A stretch of 64,000 nucleotides of DNA from Bacteroidales bacterium (lineage in GTDB: Bacteria; Bacteroidota; Bacteroidia; Bacteroidales; UBA932), in contig JAFZWV010000003.1 of NCBI GenBank assembly GCA_017617035.1, positions 27,179 to 91,178 of the forward strand, written 5' to 3'. The position numbers were made by a program, and so were the translations under genes. Each line of letters starts with the position of its first letter. Position 1 is the first letter of the stretch. The notes beneath the pieces were generated by a model. It saw only the letters and a list, made by a program, of their open reading frames with translations. It did not search any database and was not told the DNA's origin. Positions 53,444-63,251 of this stretch are shown here, piece by piece.

Positions 53444-53451
53444 TAAATTTG
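53444..53451 (+). promoter_or_regulatory. -7 element of the tamB operon
   Basis: TAAATTTG fits TAnnTTTG and ends 6 nt before the tamB ATG, giving a nearly leaderless start for a five-gene operon. Confidence 0.6.
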
Positions 53452-53457
53452 TAGGAT

Positions 53458-56400
53458 ATGGCTAAAAAACGGGGGTGGAAACTTTTCGGACGCATCCTTG
53501 AAGCGTTCGCGGTGATTCTGGCTGCAGGCCTTCTGGTCCTGCACATCCCCGGCGTGCAGACACGCCTCGCTGAAAAGGCGCTGAAATCGGTAAAGGACGC
53601 CGTTCCCGCCGAAATCACTTTCTCAAACATGCGTTTCATTCCTTTCAGGACCCTGGTTCTCGAAGACGTAGCCATCATCGAAGAGTGCAAGGACACCTTC
53701 TTACTAGCGAAAAAGCTCAATATCACCTTCTCGCTAGGCGGCCTGCTCAACATAAGGAATGAGGGCCGCGGCGGGATCAGGCTCGACAGACTCAAGGCCG
53801 AAGGGCTGCTGTACAATATGATCATCTTCGATGAGGATCCCGACGGCTACACCTTCAACCTCAACCGCGCTTTCGGCATACCCGAAGACAAGGAGCGAGA
53901 GCCTATGGATACTCCAGATATCTTTACCATAGGCAGGGTCGATCTCAAAGACAGCCGCGTCACCCTCATCAACCGCACTACCAACGGTGCTTTCGTGTAT
54001 TCCGGCCATGGAATCAACTGGAACGACATGGACCTCGCGGTTCCCCACGCCAAGCTTCGCAACCTCAAATATGGCGGCGGCCGGCTGGCCATGGACATTG
54101 ACGAAGTGACCGCCACAGACAAATGTGGATACACTCTCCATGGTTCAGGCCAAATGTCGACTGGCTATATGCCGGGAGCGGAGAGGCTCGGCCTTACAGA
54201 GGTCACTAACATCCACATCTGGGACACATGGTCAGATCTCAACATACCGTACTATTCGATGAAATACGACCGGTTGTTGGATTTCAGCGACTACATCAAC
54301 AAAGTGGACATGACCGTCCGCCTGCGCCGCAGCCGCCTCGCCATGAAAACTATAGCCGCGTTCTCGGGCGCCTTTGCAGACTGTCCGGTCGTGCTCGATA
54401 TTCGTAAGGGAACAAGTTCCGGCCCCATCAACGATCTCCATGTCCGCGACCTTGACCTGACCGACCTTTATAGCGGCACTTCGGCCGATCTCGACTTCGT
54501 GATGACCAACCTCATCCTCACCGATATGGAGCCTGAAATCTCGGCGGATGTGCGCGCTCTTGATTTCACCTCACGCTCCCTTACCGACCTTGTCGGGGCT
54601 TTCGCGCCGGGAGCCGGAATAGACCTGTCTGCCTTTGCCAAAGACGTTAAGGCAAGATTCTCGGGTAGCGCAAGCGGATGGTTCACGCACATGCGCACCG
54701 ACGGAGCCCTCACCACCAATTACGGCAACCTTAGGGTGAATGCCAACACAAGCAGGATAGACACGATCCCGTCGAACCACAACGCCTTCCGATTCGACGG
54801 AAAGATGGAGCTGGACAATGCCGATCTCGGCCAGTTCATGAGCATGGACGCCCTTGGCAGCACCTCTATGACAATTACCGCCTCGGGCGATTTCGACCGT
54901 CAGGTAACCCGCGCCAAGGTCGACACCTTCAAGATAGACCACATCAAGTTCCTGGATTACACCTATACCGGTATCAGGGGCAAGGGAACCTTCGACGACG
55001 GGGTGTTCGATGCCAATATCATCAGTTCCGACCCCAATGCCAACATCCTCTTCAGCGGACGCGTTTCTACCAAAAAGAGCGCACACGGCTTCTATGTCGC
55101 CAGGGGTAGCCTGAACCTTGCGAACCTCGATCTGGAAAAGACCGGTATCGACAAGCGCGGAGGCGGTTCGGCAGTCCGCGGAAGCATTACCGCAAATGCC
55201 GCGCTCGACACCCTCGGCAACATCTTTGGACACATCTCCGGCCAGGGTTTCCGTTACATCACCGACGAGGCATCCAACGACATCGGGAACTTCTCCCTGT
55301 CGTTCAACGATATGTCGGAGCGCGGAGCGTCCGGCTCCGCCAATCACAAAATGGTGTTGTGGAGTCCCACTTTCGGTCGCGCTTCCTACAGCTCCGGTAT
55401 TCCTGTGACCAGGTTCCCCGAATTCCTACGCGAAGCGATACTCAACAAATACCTCCCTTCGCTTACGGGCGAGCAATACGCCGGTCCACCCGAGGTCCAG
55501 AACTTCACGATCGACGTCAATCTCGAAGACACCAGGGCGCTGCTCTCCCCTCTCAAACAGGACATCTACATCAATTCCGGCTCGAAGGTTAAGGTCGCCA
55601 TGTCCAAGTCCGGAAATCTCGACGCGTCGATAGAGTCGTCCAACGTAAGGATAGGCGAGGTCCGCATCAAGGGTATAGAAATCAAGGGCAGCGAGAGCGC
55701 CAGGGCATTCAGGCTCAGGACAGTCAATCCTATTACAGTGAACCTTCCTGGCACCCAGGTATCCGGCATAGAGTTCTCATCAAGCCTGATGTGCGACAGC
55801 CTTACTTTCGACGCTTCCGCGCTCAGCACCAGGATCGAGTCGGCCAAACTCTCGCTCGGCGCAGGCTTCTACCGCGACGAATCCGATTCGCTCGCCATCC
55901 GTGGGCTCATGGGCGATTCCAACATAGTATTCGACGGGAACCAGTGGACTTTCCGCAGGGGCTCGGTCGACTATCACACCAGCGGCAGCCTCAGCGTCGA
56001 AGACATGGGCCTTTACCTGGGCGATCAATCGCTCAGCGTAGGCGGCACAATGTCCAGCAAAGATCCCGCGGAAATGAAGCTCACGCTCAAAGGCTTCGAC
56101 CTGTCGATTATTGACAATTTCCTGAGCGAGGATTCACTCCTGAAAATAGACGGCCTGCTGAGCGGCGAAGCCTTCTACAGGACTCCGCTCAAGAGCAACG
56201 CCGGCCTCGATGTGGCGCTCGTGTGTCCTGATCTCAAACTGAACGGTGCTTCCATTGGCCGGGTGACCATGGACGCAACCATGGACGACGAATACGACAA
56301 CCGCATCAGTTTCAAGGCCTCCCATATCTCCCCTGCCGGAGTCGAAGATCTTCGTATCAGGCAGGACGAGTCCCACTTCGACCTCAATTCGAAGAACCTT

Positions 56401-58041
56401 AAGGCCACCATGTCGCTAAGTAAACTCGATCCGGCCCTGATTCAGACTCTGACCGAAGAATTCGTCAGTTTCGGCAAGGGTTCGATCGACGGAAAAGTCT
56501 GCGTCGACTACACTCTCGGTGCCGATAAGATAGACCTCAGCAGGACTTATCTCACCCTTAAAGACACCCTTACGGTGGTTCCTACAGGAGTCCGCTACGC
56601 TCTCGACGGAGACATACGCGGCGACCGCCAGGGCCTCGACATAAGGGAAATCAACCTCAAGGACTTCCATCGCGGCTCCGCCAGAATCAGCGGCCGCGTA
56701 AGCGAACTCGACGCCAAACTCAGCAGCCTGGAAGTCATCAGCGACAAGGGCAGCGCCGACATGTTCAGCGGCCAGCTCTATGCCAGCGGCAATGTCGCCC
56801 TCAGGGCCGAAGAGAATAAGACCATGCGCCTCGCGGCCGACCTTTCGACCGCCAGAAGCGGTCATCTAACCGTCTCCCTGGCCGGCATGGTTAAGGAAGA
56901 ATCCGCCACCCTCACCTTCCTCCCGCCTCCAACTGAAGAAGAGGAAGAGGAGGAGGTTCAGCAGGCTCCCAAGATTACACCTAAAGCCATAGAACAGGCG
57001 GCCGAAGAAGAAGGAATAAGGCTGCTGGCCGACGTCAGCGTCACTACCACCCCGGCCGTTCAGCTCAGCGCCGAAATCGACGCCGGCGGCGACAACATGG
57101 TAACCGTAGGAGGCAACGGAACCGTAAAGGTCGGCTTTGACTCCCGCACAGAAGAACTGACACTCGGAGGAGACTACACTATACGCGAAGGCCGTTTCAA
57201 GCTTTCCGCGGCAGGCATATTCAGCAAGGACTTCGACATTCAGGATGGCAGCTCTGTAAGGTTCGCCGGCGATATGATGGATACCGAGCTGGATATCACC
57301 GCAACCAACACGGTAAGGGCTTCGGTGGGCATCCTTATCTCCGATACCACTTCAGTTTCGAATCGTCGCGACGTCATATGCGGAATCTCCGTCAGCGGAC
57401 GCCTTCGCAATCCTCAGCTTAAGTTCAGCGTAGACGTTCCCGATCTCGATCCTTCTACCGAGGCGCTCGTAAACAGCGAACTCAACACCGAAGACAAAGT
57501 CCAGAAGCAGTTCCTCGCCCTGGTCGCAACAGGTTCGTTCCTGCCCGGAGACCAGAGCGGTATCAACAACCAGTACGGTTCGGGTATTATCCTCAGCAAC
57601 CTTACTTCCATAGCTTCCGGTCAGATCAGTTCCCTGCTCCAGAGAGCGGGCATCCCGGTCGATCTAGGCGTTAACTATCAGCAGAACGAGACCGGAAACG
57701 ATGTGGTCGACCTTAACATGTCTACCCAGCTCTTCGACAACCGCGTCATAGTCAATGGTTCAGTAGGCAACAGGCAATATAGCACGACCAGCGACGACAA
57801 CCTGGTCGGCGATATAGACATAGAAATCAAGATGGACAAGTCCGGAAGGCTGAGAGCTAAACTGTTCTCACACTCCGCCGACGACTACACCAACTACCTT
57901 GACAATTCCCAGCGAAGCGGCGCCGGTATTTCCTATCAGAGGGAATTCGACAACCTGTTCGACTTCATCAAGGGAATATTCAGGAAGAAAAAGCCGGAAG
58001 CCGAACCCGCGTCCGGACAGAAGACGCTCACTATAGACTGA
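53458..58041 (+). CDS. tamB: TamB-like translocation/assembly module protein
   Basis: A 1527-aa AsmA/TamB-superfamily protein. One N-terminal membrane helix (AVILAAGLLVLHI) anchors a very long beta-rich body that probably forms a lipid-carrying groove across the periplasm. An acidic Glu/Pro-rich break lies near residues 1155-1165 (PPPTEEEEEEEVQQAP). The C-terminal 400 residues match the TamB domain (DUF490), with GGDYTIREGRFKLS and LNMSTQLFDNRVIVNGSVGN. The last residues are basic. It supports outer-membrane protein or lipid delivery. No TamA/Omp85 gene is adjacent. Its TGA overlaps the next ATG (TGATG). Confidence 0.88.
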   Translation: MAKKRGWKLFGRILEAFAVILAAGLLVLHIPGVQTRLAEKALKSVKDAVPAEITFSNMRFIPFRTLVLEDVAIIEECKDTFLLAKKLNITFSLGGLLNIRNEGRGGIRLDRLKAEGLLYNMIIFDEDPDGYTFNLNRAFGIPEDKEREPMDTPDIFTIGRVDLKDSRVTLINRTTNGAFVYSGHGINWNDMDLAVPHAKLRNLKYGGGRLAMDIDEVTATDKCGYTLHGSGQMSTGYMPGAERLGLTEVTNIHIWDTWSDLNIPYYSMKYDRLLDFSDYINKVDMTVRLRRSRLAMKTIAAFSGAFADCPVVLDIRKGTSSGPINDLHVRDLDLTDLYSGTSADLDFVMTNLILTDMEPEISADVRALDFTSRSLTDLVGAFAPGAGIDLSAFAKDVKARFSGSASGWFTHMRTDGALTTNYGNLRVNANTSRIDTIPSNHNAFRFDGKMELDNADLGQFMSMDALGSTSMTITASGDFDRQVTRAKVDTFKIDHIKFLDYTYTGIRGKGTFDDGVFDANIISSDPNANILFSGRVSTKKSAHGFYVARGSLNLANLDLEKTGIDKRGGGSAVRGSITANAALDTLGNIFGHISGQGFRYITDEASNDIGNFSLSFNDMSERGASGSANHKMVLWSPTFGRASYSSGIPVTRFPEFLREAILNKYLPSLTGEQYAGPPEVQNFTIDVNLEDTRALLSPLKQDIYINSGSKVKVAMSKSGNLDASIESSNVRIGEVRIKGIEIKGSESARAFRLRTVNPITVNLPGTQVSGIEFSSSLMCDSLTFDASALSTRIESAKLSLGAGFYRDESDSLAIRGLMGDSNIVFDGNQWTFRRGSVDYHTSGSLSVEDMGLYLGDQSLSVGGTMSSKDPAEMKLTLKGFDLSIIDNFLSEDSLLKIDGLLSGEAFYRTPLKSNAGLDVALVCPDLKLNGASIGRVTMDATMDDEYDNRISFKASHISPAGVEDLRIRQDESHFDLNSKNLKATMSLSKLDPALIQTLTEEFVSFGKGSIDGKVCVDYTLGADKIDLSRTYLTLKDTLTVVPTGVRYALDGDIRGDRQGLDIREINLKDFHRGSARISGRVSELDAKLSSLEVISDKGSADMFSGQLYASGNVALRAEENKTMRLAADLSTARSGHLTVSLAGMVKEESATLTFLPPPTEEEEEEEVQQAPKITPKAIEQAAEEEGIRLLADVSVTTTPAVQLSAEIDAGGDNMVTVGGNGTVKVGFDSRTEELTLGGDYTIREGRFKLSAAGIFSKDFDIQDGSSVRFAGDMMDTELDITATNTVRASVGILISDTTSVSNRRDVICGISVSGRLRNPQLKFSVDVPDLDPSTEALVNSELNTEDKVQKQFLALVATGSFLPGDQSGINNQYGSGIILSNLTSIASGQISSLLQRAGIPVDLGVNYQQNETGNDVVDLNMSTQLFDNRVIVNGSVGNRQYSTTSDDNLVGDIDIEIKMDKSGRLRAKLFSHSADDYTNYLDNSQRSGAGISYQREFDNLFDFIKGIFRKKKPEAEPASGQKTLTID

Positions 58042-58748
58042 TGGATTACGGAAAACTATATCTGATACCCTCCCCTCTCGGCGACAACGACCCTGCCGAA
58101 GTCATCCCGGGGCCCACTCTTGAGCTGCTCCACAGCATCAAAACCTATGTCGTGGAAGACGCCAGAACCGTGCGCCGTTATCTGTCGCGCGCTGGTCTGA
58201 AGGGCCATATCGACGAGCTTCAGATGGTAGAGCTAAGCGAGCACACCTCGGAGGCTGAAGTCGAGGCCATGGCCGCACTCTTCGAGGGCGGCGCAAGCGT
58301 CGGGCTCATCAGCGAAGCTGGGCTTCCGGCCGTAGCCGACCCAGGCGCCGCCCTCGTGGCTTTGTGTCACCGCCGCGGTATAGAAGTAGTCCCCCAGGTA
58401 GGCCCGTCGTCGCTTATGATGGCTCTCATGGGCAGCGGACTTGACGGCCAGTCGTTCGCTTTCCGGGGCTATCTACCAGCTAAAACGGACGAGCGACGCT
58501 CCGCCATCAAAGACATCGAGAGGCAGTCAGGCACCCTTCATCAGACCCAAATCTTCATCGAAACGCCCTACCGCAACGACGCCCTTTTGGCAGACTTGCT
58601 CGCGAACCTCGGCGATTCGACCATGCTCTGCCTTGCCGCCGACATCACCCTCCCTACCCAATTCATTAGGACGTTGAGCGTCGGTCGTTGGAAAAAGGAA
58701 CATTTTACCATAGGCAAACGGCCGTGCGTCTTTCTGATACTCAAATGA
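58041..58748 (+). CDS. SAM-dependent methyltransferase, RsmI-like
   Basis: A 235-aa tetrapyrrole-methylase-fold protein related to RsmI, the 16S rRNA C1402 2'-O-methyltransferase. It has LYLIPSPLGDNDP at the N-terminus (RsmI has LYVVATPIGN), VEDARTVRRYLSRAG, and GLISEAGLPAVADPGAALV. It is a divergent form common in Bacteroidota, so rRNA is the likely but unproven substrate. It sits between tamB and folB with 1-bp and 4-bp overlaps. Confidence 0.85.
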   Translation: MDYGKLYLIPSPLGDNDPAEVIPGPTLELLHSIKTYVVEDARTVRRYLSRAGLKGHIDELQMVELSEHTSEAEVEAMAALFEGGASVGLISEAGLPAVADPGAALVALCHRRGIEVVPQVGPSSLMMALMGSGLDGQSFAFRGYLPAKTDERRSAIKDIERQSGTLHQTQIFIETPYRNDALLADLLANLGDSTMLCLAADITLPTQFIRTLSVGRWKKEHFTIGKRPCVFLILK

Positions 58749-59101
58749 TCAAGGGAACGATTAAGCTCAGCGGCATGCAATTCCATGCCTTCCACGGCTG
58801 CTTCGATTTCGAACGCGCCGAGGGAGGCGAATTCATCGTCGACTTTGCCGCCGAACTAGATATCGCCCGTGCCGCCGAAAGCGACTCCCTTGAGGATACG
58901 GTCGATTATGGCGCGATTTACGAGCTCATTTCGCGGGAGATGGACATCCCTTCCAATCTGCTTGAGCATGTCGCAGTACGCATTGCCAATGCCGTAAAGA
59001 AGGAATTCCCCGAGCTTCTGAGCGTTACGCTTACCATTACCAAACTCACGCCTCCCGTTCCGGGTCCCGTGGACTCATCCTCAGTCACCGTCACCCTATG
59101 A
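58745..59101 (+). CDS. folB: Dihydroneopterin aldolase
   Basis: A 118-aa folate-pathway enzyme that cleaves dihydroneopterin to 6-hydroxymethyl-dihydropterin and glycolaldehyde. It contains GMQFHAFHGCFDFER (family: yGxHGv..E), SLEDTVDYGAIYELI, LLEHVAVRIANAV, and a C-terminal VTITKLTPPVPGPVDSSSV-like strand. The start is the ATG overlapping the upstream stop by 4 bp; upstream in-frame codons lie inside the methyltransferase gene. It overlaps mtaB by 4 bp. Confidence 0.93.
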   Translation: MIKGTIKLSGMQFHAFHGCFDFERAEGGEFIVDFAAELDIARAAESDSLEDTVDYGAIYELISREMDIPSNLLEHVAVRIANAVKKEFPELLSVTLTITKLTPPVPGPVDSSSVTVTL

Positions 59102-60327
59102 AAATAGCTTTCACCACTCTTGGCTGCAAACTCAACTATGCGGAGACCTCCACCTATGAGAGGGGTTTTCGCGCAGCCGGATTTGAGGTGGTGAACTGGA
59201 AAGATCAGGCCGACCTCTATCTGGTCAACACCTGCTCCGTAACAGCCACTGCAGACCAGAAGTCTCGCAGCCTCATACGCAAACTCCACAGGGTTAACCC
59301 CTCGGCCAAAATAGTTGTCACGGGCTGCTCCGCCGAGCTTCGCCGCGCCGAAATTGAGCGCATAGAAGGTGTATGGAAGGTTTTCGGATGCAAGGAAAAG
59401 TCGCATGTAGTCTCAGACTGCCTCGCCGGCCTTGGACTCCAGGCTTTGAACGTTCCTGAAGATGCCGTTTTCGGAGCCTACAGTACCGGAGAACGCACCA
59501 GAAGTTTCCTCAAAGTTCAAGACGGCTGCGACAACTACTGCAAATACTGCACGGTTCCTTACGCGCGCGGAGGCAGCCGCAACATCCCCATATGCGAGTG
59601 CGTCCGCATGGCGCGCGAGATAGCCGCCCAGGGCGTCAAAGAAATAGTCCTGACCGGTGTCAATACCGGCGATTACGGCCACTCCACCGGAGAAAGTTTT
59701 CTGGATTTGCTCAAGGCCTTGAACGAAGTCGAGGGCATCGAGCGCTACCGCATCTCCAGCATTGAACCAAACCTGCTGAGTTCTGAAATAATCGACTGGA
59801 TAGCCTCCGGGACCAAATTCCAGCCGCATTTCCATATTCCGCTTCAGACCGGAACCAACCAGCTTCTGGAAGCCATGGGGCGCCGCTACACCACGGAGTT
59901 CTTCGCTGAAAAGCTGGCCTATATACGCTCTGTTATGGGCGATGGCGTTTTCTTCGGAATCGACGTAATGGTCGGTCTTCCCGGTGAAACGCCCGAACTA
60001 TTCGAGGAGACTGTCCGCTTCCTCGAGAAAATCAGACCCGCCTTTATCCACGTCTTCCCCTACTCCCGCAGACCCGGGACTCCGGCGGCTTCGATGCCCG
60101 GACAGGTCGACGAGGAGGAGAAAAAGCGCAGGGTCGCGGTACTCGAGGGACTATGCGCCAGGTTGCACCGCGAATTCGTGGAATCTCAGCGCGGAGCCCT
60201 CGTCCAGGTCCTTTTCGAGTCCAAGGAAAAAGACGGTTCAATGGGCGGATATTCAGGCAATTACATCAGGGTTACGAGACCCTTTGACCCGGCCCTTTCC
60301 GGCCGCATAGTGGAGGTTGAACTATGA
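59098..60327 (+). CDS. mtaB: tRNA t6A37 methylthiotransferase
   Basis: A 409-aa radical-SAM methylthiotransferase that converts t6A37 to ms2t6A37. The N-terminus FTTLGCKLNYAET and LVNTCSVTATADQKSR hold the auxiliary-cluster cysteines; CDNYCKYCTVPYARG is the radical-SAM site. The C-terminal TRAM domain is short. The sequence groups with MtaB rather than MiaB or RimO. It acts after TsaD, whose gene is about 5 kb away on the other strand. Overlaps on both sides are 4 bp. Confidence 0.93.
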   Translation: MKIAFTTLGCKLNYAETSTYERGFRAAGFEVVNWKDQADLYLVNTCSVTATADQKSRSLIRKLHRVNPSAKIVVTGCSAELRRAEIERIEGVWKVFGCKEKSHVVSDCLAGLGLQALNVPEDAVFGAYSTGERTRSFLKVQDGCDNYCKYCTVPYARGGSRNIPICECVRMAREIAAQGVKEIVLTGVNTGDYGHSTGESFLDLLKALNEVEGIERYRISSIEPNLLSSEIIDWIASGTKFQPHFHIPLQTGTNQLLEAMGRRYTTEFFAEKLAYIRSVMGDGVFFGIDVMVGLPGETPELFEETVRFLEKIRPAFIHVFPYSRRPGTPAASMPGQVDEEEKKRRVAVLEGLCARLHREFVESQRGALVQVLFESKEKDGSMGGYSGNYIRVTRPFDPALSGRIVEVEL

Positions 60328-61187
60328 AAGCGAAACTGACTTTTCTGGGAACCGGAACCTCGCAAGGCATACCTATCATCGCCTGCGACTGCCCCGTCTG
60401 CACCTCGCCCGACCCGCGAGACAAACGCCTGCGCGCCTCGGTTCTGGTCGAATATGGTGGTCTGACCATAGTCGTGGACTGCGGTCCCGATTTTCGCACC
60501 CAGATGCTGCGCGCCGGAGTCCATCACCTCGACGCCGTCTTGTTAACCCACAACCATAAAGACCATACCGGAGGTCTCGATGAACTTCGCTCTTTCAACC
60601 TCATGGAGCGCAAGCCAGTCAACATCTACTGTGAGCCCTACGTCGAGCACTCGATGCGTCAGGAATACAGCTACGCCTTCGCCGAGCCCCGCTATCCCGG
60701 ATCTCCCGAATGGAGGGTCCACAACATAGACGGAGTGCATCCGTTCAAGGTCCATTCAAATGCATCTGAGCCCACTCTGGTCTGGGTTTCGGGAAAGGGC
60801 TATCACTACGAAAGGCCGTCAGTCGAAGGCCCTGTCCCCGAGGTTGAAATCATCCCCATCCAGGGCTGGCACCACAAACAGAAAACGCTGTCGGTTCTCG
60901 GCTACCGCTTCGGCGACATAGCCTACCTTACCGACATGAACCTGATCGAAGACGCCGAATTCGAAAAACTTCGAGGACTGAAAGCCGTGACCATCAACTG
61001 CGTCAAGCGCACTCAGCACTTCTCGCATTTCTCGCTCGACGAAGCCATTCGCTTCTTCGAACGCGTCGGAGCTGAGCAATCATACATTACTCACATCTCC
61101 CACATGCTCCCCTCCCACGCCGACCTCGACTCCGAACTCCCTCCCACCGTCCATCCCGCCTATGATGGATTAGTTATAGAGGGTTAG
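60324..61187 (+). CDS. Metallo-beta-lactamase-fold hydrolase (PhnP-like)
   Basis: A 287-aa MBL-fold phosphodiesterase candidate. It begins LTFLGTGTSQGIPIIACDC with the Cys pair CDCPVC typical of the PhnP-like group. It has the metal motif LTHNHKDHTGG (HxHxDH), a further Asp in YLTDMN and a C-terminal HISH. PhnP hydrolyses cyclic ribose phosphates; the true substrate here is unknown. Last gene of the tamB operon, followed by a hairpin terminator. Confidence 0.86.
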   Translation: MKAKLTFLGTGTSQGIPIIACDCPVCTSPDPRDKRLRASVLVEYGGLTIVVDCGPDFRTQMLRAGVHHLDAVLLTHNHKDHTGGLDELRSFNLMERKPVNIYCEPYVEHSMRQEYSYAFAEPRYPGSPEWRVHNIDGVHPFKVHSNASEPTLVWVSGKGYHYERPSVEGPVPEVEIIPIQGWHHKQKTLSVLGYRFGDIAYLTDMNLIEDAEFEKLRGLKAVTINCVKRTQHFSHFSLDEAIRFFERVGAEQSYITHISHMLPSHADLDSELPPTVHPAYDGLVIEG

Positions 61188-61226
61188 CGTAAACTGTAAT
61201 CGCCTAATGATTAGCGAGTTATAGAA

Positions 61227-61260
61227 AATCGCCTACCGGTATTAGGACAGGCGATTATTT
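61227..61260. terminator. Terminator hairpin between the tamB operon and recQ
   Basis: Perfect 8-bp stem AATCGCCT/AGGCGATT (61227-61234 and 61249-61256) with a 14-nt loop, followed on the plus strand by ATTTG and preceded by an A-run. It lies between two convergent operons and could end both. Confidence 0.65.
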
Positions 61261-61300
61261 GTAAGTCGCTGAATAACAGATATTTACACTTTACGCCTCT

Positions 61301-63145
61301 CTAGCCTTTATCGAGAATGTCGCGGGCGAGGTCGAGGGCGTCGGGAGAGAGGCCGGAAGCGGGGTCGGCGCAGAAGGCTTTGAGGTCGTCTTCTGTCCAT
61401 GCAGGGTGAGCGGCAAACCAGTGTTTTAGTTTTTTACGAGTGTCGGAGCGCTGGGAGCGGCAGACATCGCATGTTCCGCAGGGTTTGCTTTCTGTTTGTC
61501 CGAAATAGTTCAAAAGATACGAGGCGCGGCACCGGTCGGCCTCGCGGACGTAGTCCAGGACAGCCTCACCGCGGGCGTGGAAGGTGCCGCGCAGCATTTC
61601 ATACTTTTCAGGCTGCAAATCCAGATTTCCGGGCTCCAGGCGGTTGTGGCGCAGGGAAACGATAGTGCTGTTGTCGCAGGGAACGTAACGGATGATATGG
61701 GCGATGGAGAGCTCGTAGAGCATCCTTCGCAGTTCGGCGACCGTGACGCCTAGTTTACGGCAGACGTATTCTTCATCGATGGGGACCGTGAAGGAAAAGA
61801 TCCCGGTGTAGAGGCGCATCAGGGTCTCGAGCAGGCCGACAAGCGCCGCATCTCCGAGGTCGATGTCGTAGAGGCGCGAGCGTTCGGGGACTATCTTCAC
61901 GCGGGTCGGAATATCGACATCCTCGCTATAGGCTATATGGCCCGATGTTTCGAGGTAATGAAGGGCGTAGTGGACGCTCGAGCTGCTCAGGCCGAAGCGC
62001 TTGCAGAACTCGCCTATGTCGAACTTCAGTTCGCGCCCGACGCCCGCTTCGTACGGGATGCCGTAGAAGACATGGAGTTTCTGGTAGATGTCTTCGATGT
62101 AGGTCAGCGATGGGAAACTCGAACTCTCGAGCTTGCGCTGGCGGTCCACGTCCTTAGCGTTCCACAGCAGCACCGCGTAGGAGCGTTTCCCGTCGCGGCC
62201 GGCACGTCCCGCTTCCTGGAAATAGGCCTCCGGAGAGTCAGGCAGGTCGCAATGGATCACGAACCTGACGTCAGGCTTGTCTATGCCCATTCCGAAGGCG
62301 TTCGTACACACCATCACGCGGGTCTTCCCGCTCTTCCATGCTTCCTGGCGCGAGTTGCGCGATGAGCTCGACAGTCCGGCATGGTAATAATCGACGTTCA
62401 CGCCCAGAGCGCGGAGCTGGGAGGCTAGTTCCTCGCATCCTCGGCGACTGCGAAGGTAGACTATTCCCGTCCCCGCGACCGAGTTGCAGATTCCCGCAAT
62501 CTGGCCGAGTTTATCTGAGCACTCGCGGACTATGTACGAAAGGTTAGGGCGCTCGAAGCCGGCTTTCAAGACCAGGGGCTCACGGAAACGGAGCTTTTCC
62601 ATGATGTCCTCGCAGACCGGCGGGGTCGCTGTAGCCGTGAGGGCGATGACCGGGGCGTCAACCAACTCGCGCAGGGCGCCTATTTCGAGGTAGTCCGGCC
62701 GGAAATCGTAGCCCCACTGCGAGATACAGTGCGCTTCGTCGACGACTATCAGCGAAATCGGCAGGATATCTATGTATGAGCGGAAAAGCGCAGTCGATAG
62801 ACGCTCGGGCGAGACGTAGAGGAACTTAACCTCGCCGTAGGCGGCATTGTTGAGCGCGAGGTCCACTTCCCTGCGCTGCATCCCGGCGTGGATCGCGAGG
62901 GCCTTGATGCCACGGGCGGCGAGGTTCTGGACCTGGTCTTTCATGAGGGCCACGAGAGGAGTCACGACCAGCGCGAGGCCTTCCGACATCAAAGCCGGGA
63001 CCTGGAAGCAGACTGATTTGCCGCCTCCGGTCGGGAGTACGGCGAGCACATCCTTCCCTTCAAGAGCGGAATTGATGATCTGCTCCTGCATCGGGCGGAA
63101 CTTTTCGTAACCCCAAAACTGCTTTAATGTCTCAAGCGCCGTCAT
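61301..63145 (-). CDS. recQ: ATP-dependent DNA helicase RecQ
   Basis: A 614-aa 3'-5' helicase. The Walker A PTGGGKS is at residues 38-44, DEAH at 136-139 in DEAHCISQWGYDF, and motif VI is HCDLPDSPEAYFQEAGRAGRDG. The RQC zinc site follows near residues 545-570 (CRASY... CGTCDVC). No full HRDC domain is recognisable in the short tail. The start MTALETLKQFWGY is fixed by a -7 box 5 nt upstream; an upstream ATG at 63187 would cross the promoter. It acts in recombination and fork repair. Confidence 0.95.
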   Translation of the reverse strand: MTALETLKQFWGYEKFRPMQEQIINSALEGKDVLAVLPTGGGKSVCFQVPALMSEGLALVVTPLVALMKDQVQNLAARGIKALAIHAGMQRREVDLALNNAAYGEVKFLYVSPERLSTALFRSYIDILPISLIVVDEAHCISQWGYDFRPDYLEIGALRELVDAPVIALTATATPPVCEDIMEKLRFREPLVLKAGFERPNLSYIVRECSDKLGQIAGICNSVAGTGIVYLRSRRGCEELASQLRALGVNVDYYHAGLSSSSRNSRQEAWKSGKTRVMVCTNAFGMGIDKPDVRFVIHCDLPDSPEAYFQEAGRAGRDGKRSYAVLLWNAKDVDRQRKLESSSFPSLTYIEDIYQKLHVFYGIPYEAGVGRELKFDIGEFCKRFGLSSSSVHYALHYLETSGHIAYSEDVDIPTRVKIVPERSRLYDIDLGDAALVGLLETLMRLYTGIFSFTVPIDEEYVCRKLGVTVAELRRMLYELSIAHIIRYVPCDNSTIVSLRHNRLEPGNLDLQPEKYEMLRGTFHARGEAVLDYVREADRCRASYLLNYFGQTESKPCGTCDVCRSQRSDTRKKLKHWFAAHPAWTEDDLKAFCADPASGLSPDALDLARDILDKG

Positions 63146-63150
63146 TTCTG

Positions 63151-63158
63151 CAAAAATA
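63151..63158 (-). promoter_or_regulatory. -7 element of recQ promoter
   Basis: TATTTTTG on the minus strand fits TAnnTTTG, ending 5 nt before the recQ ATG at 63145. Confidence 0.6.
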
Positions 63159-63172
63159 CCAAAAAGTAGGCA

Positions 63173-63203
63173 TTTGTCTATTAGCAAATTTATGCTAAAT
63201 TTG
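63173..63203 (+). promoter_or_regulatory. pckA promoter with an embedded inverted repeat
   Basis: TTTG at 63173-63176 and TAAATTTG at 63196-63203 are separated by 19 nt, a full -33/-7 match. Between and into the -7 element lies TTAGCA-N6-TGCTAA (63181-63198), placed where a bound dimeric repressor would block polymerase. The mRNA leader would be about 43-45 nt. Confidence 0.65.
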
Positions 63204-63251
63204 TTCCCGATTTAAAGCTTAGGCAAAATCTTAAATTTTCACATACAAATT

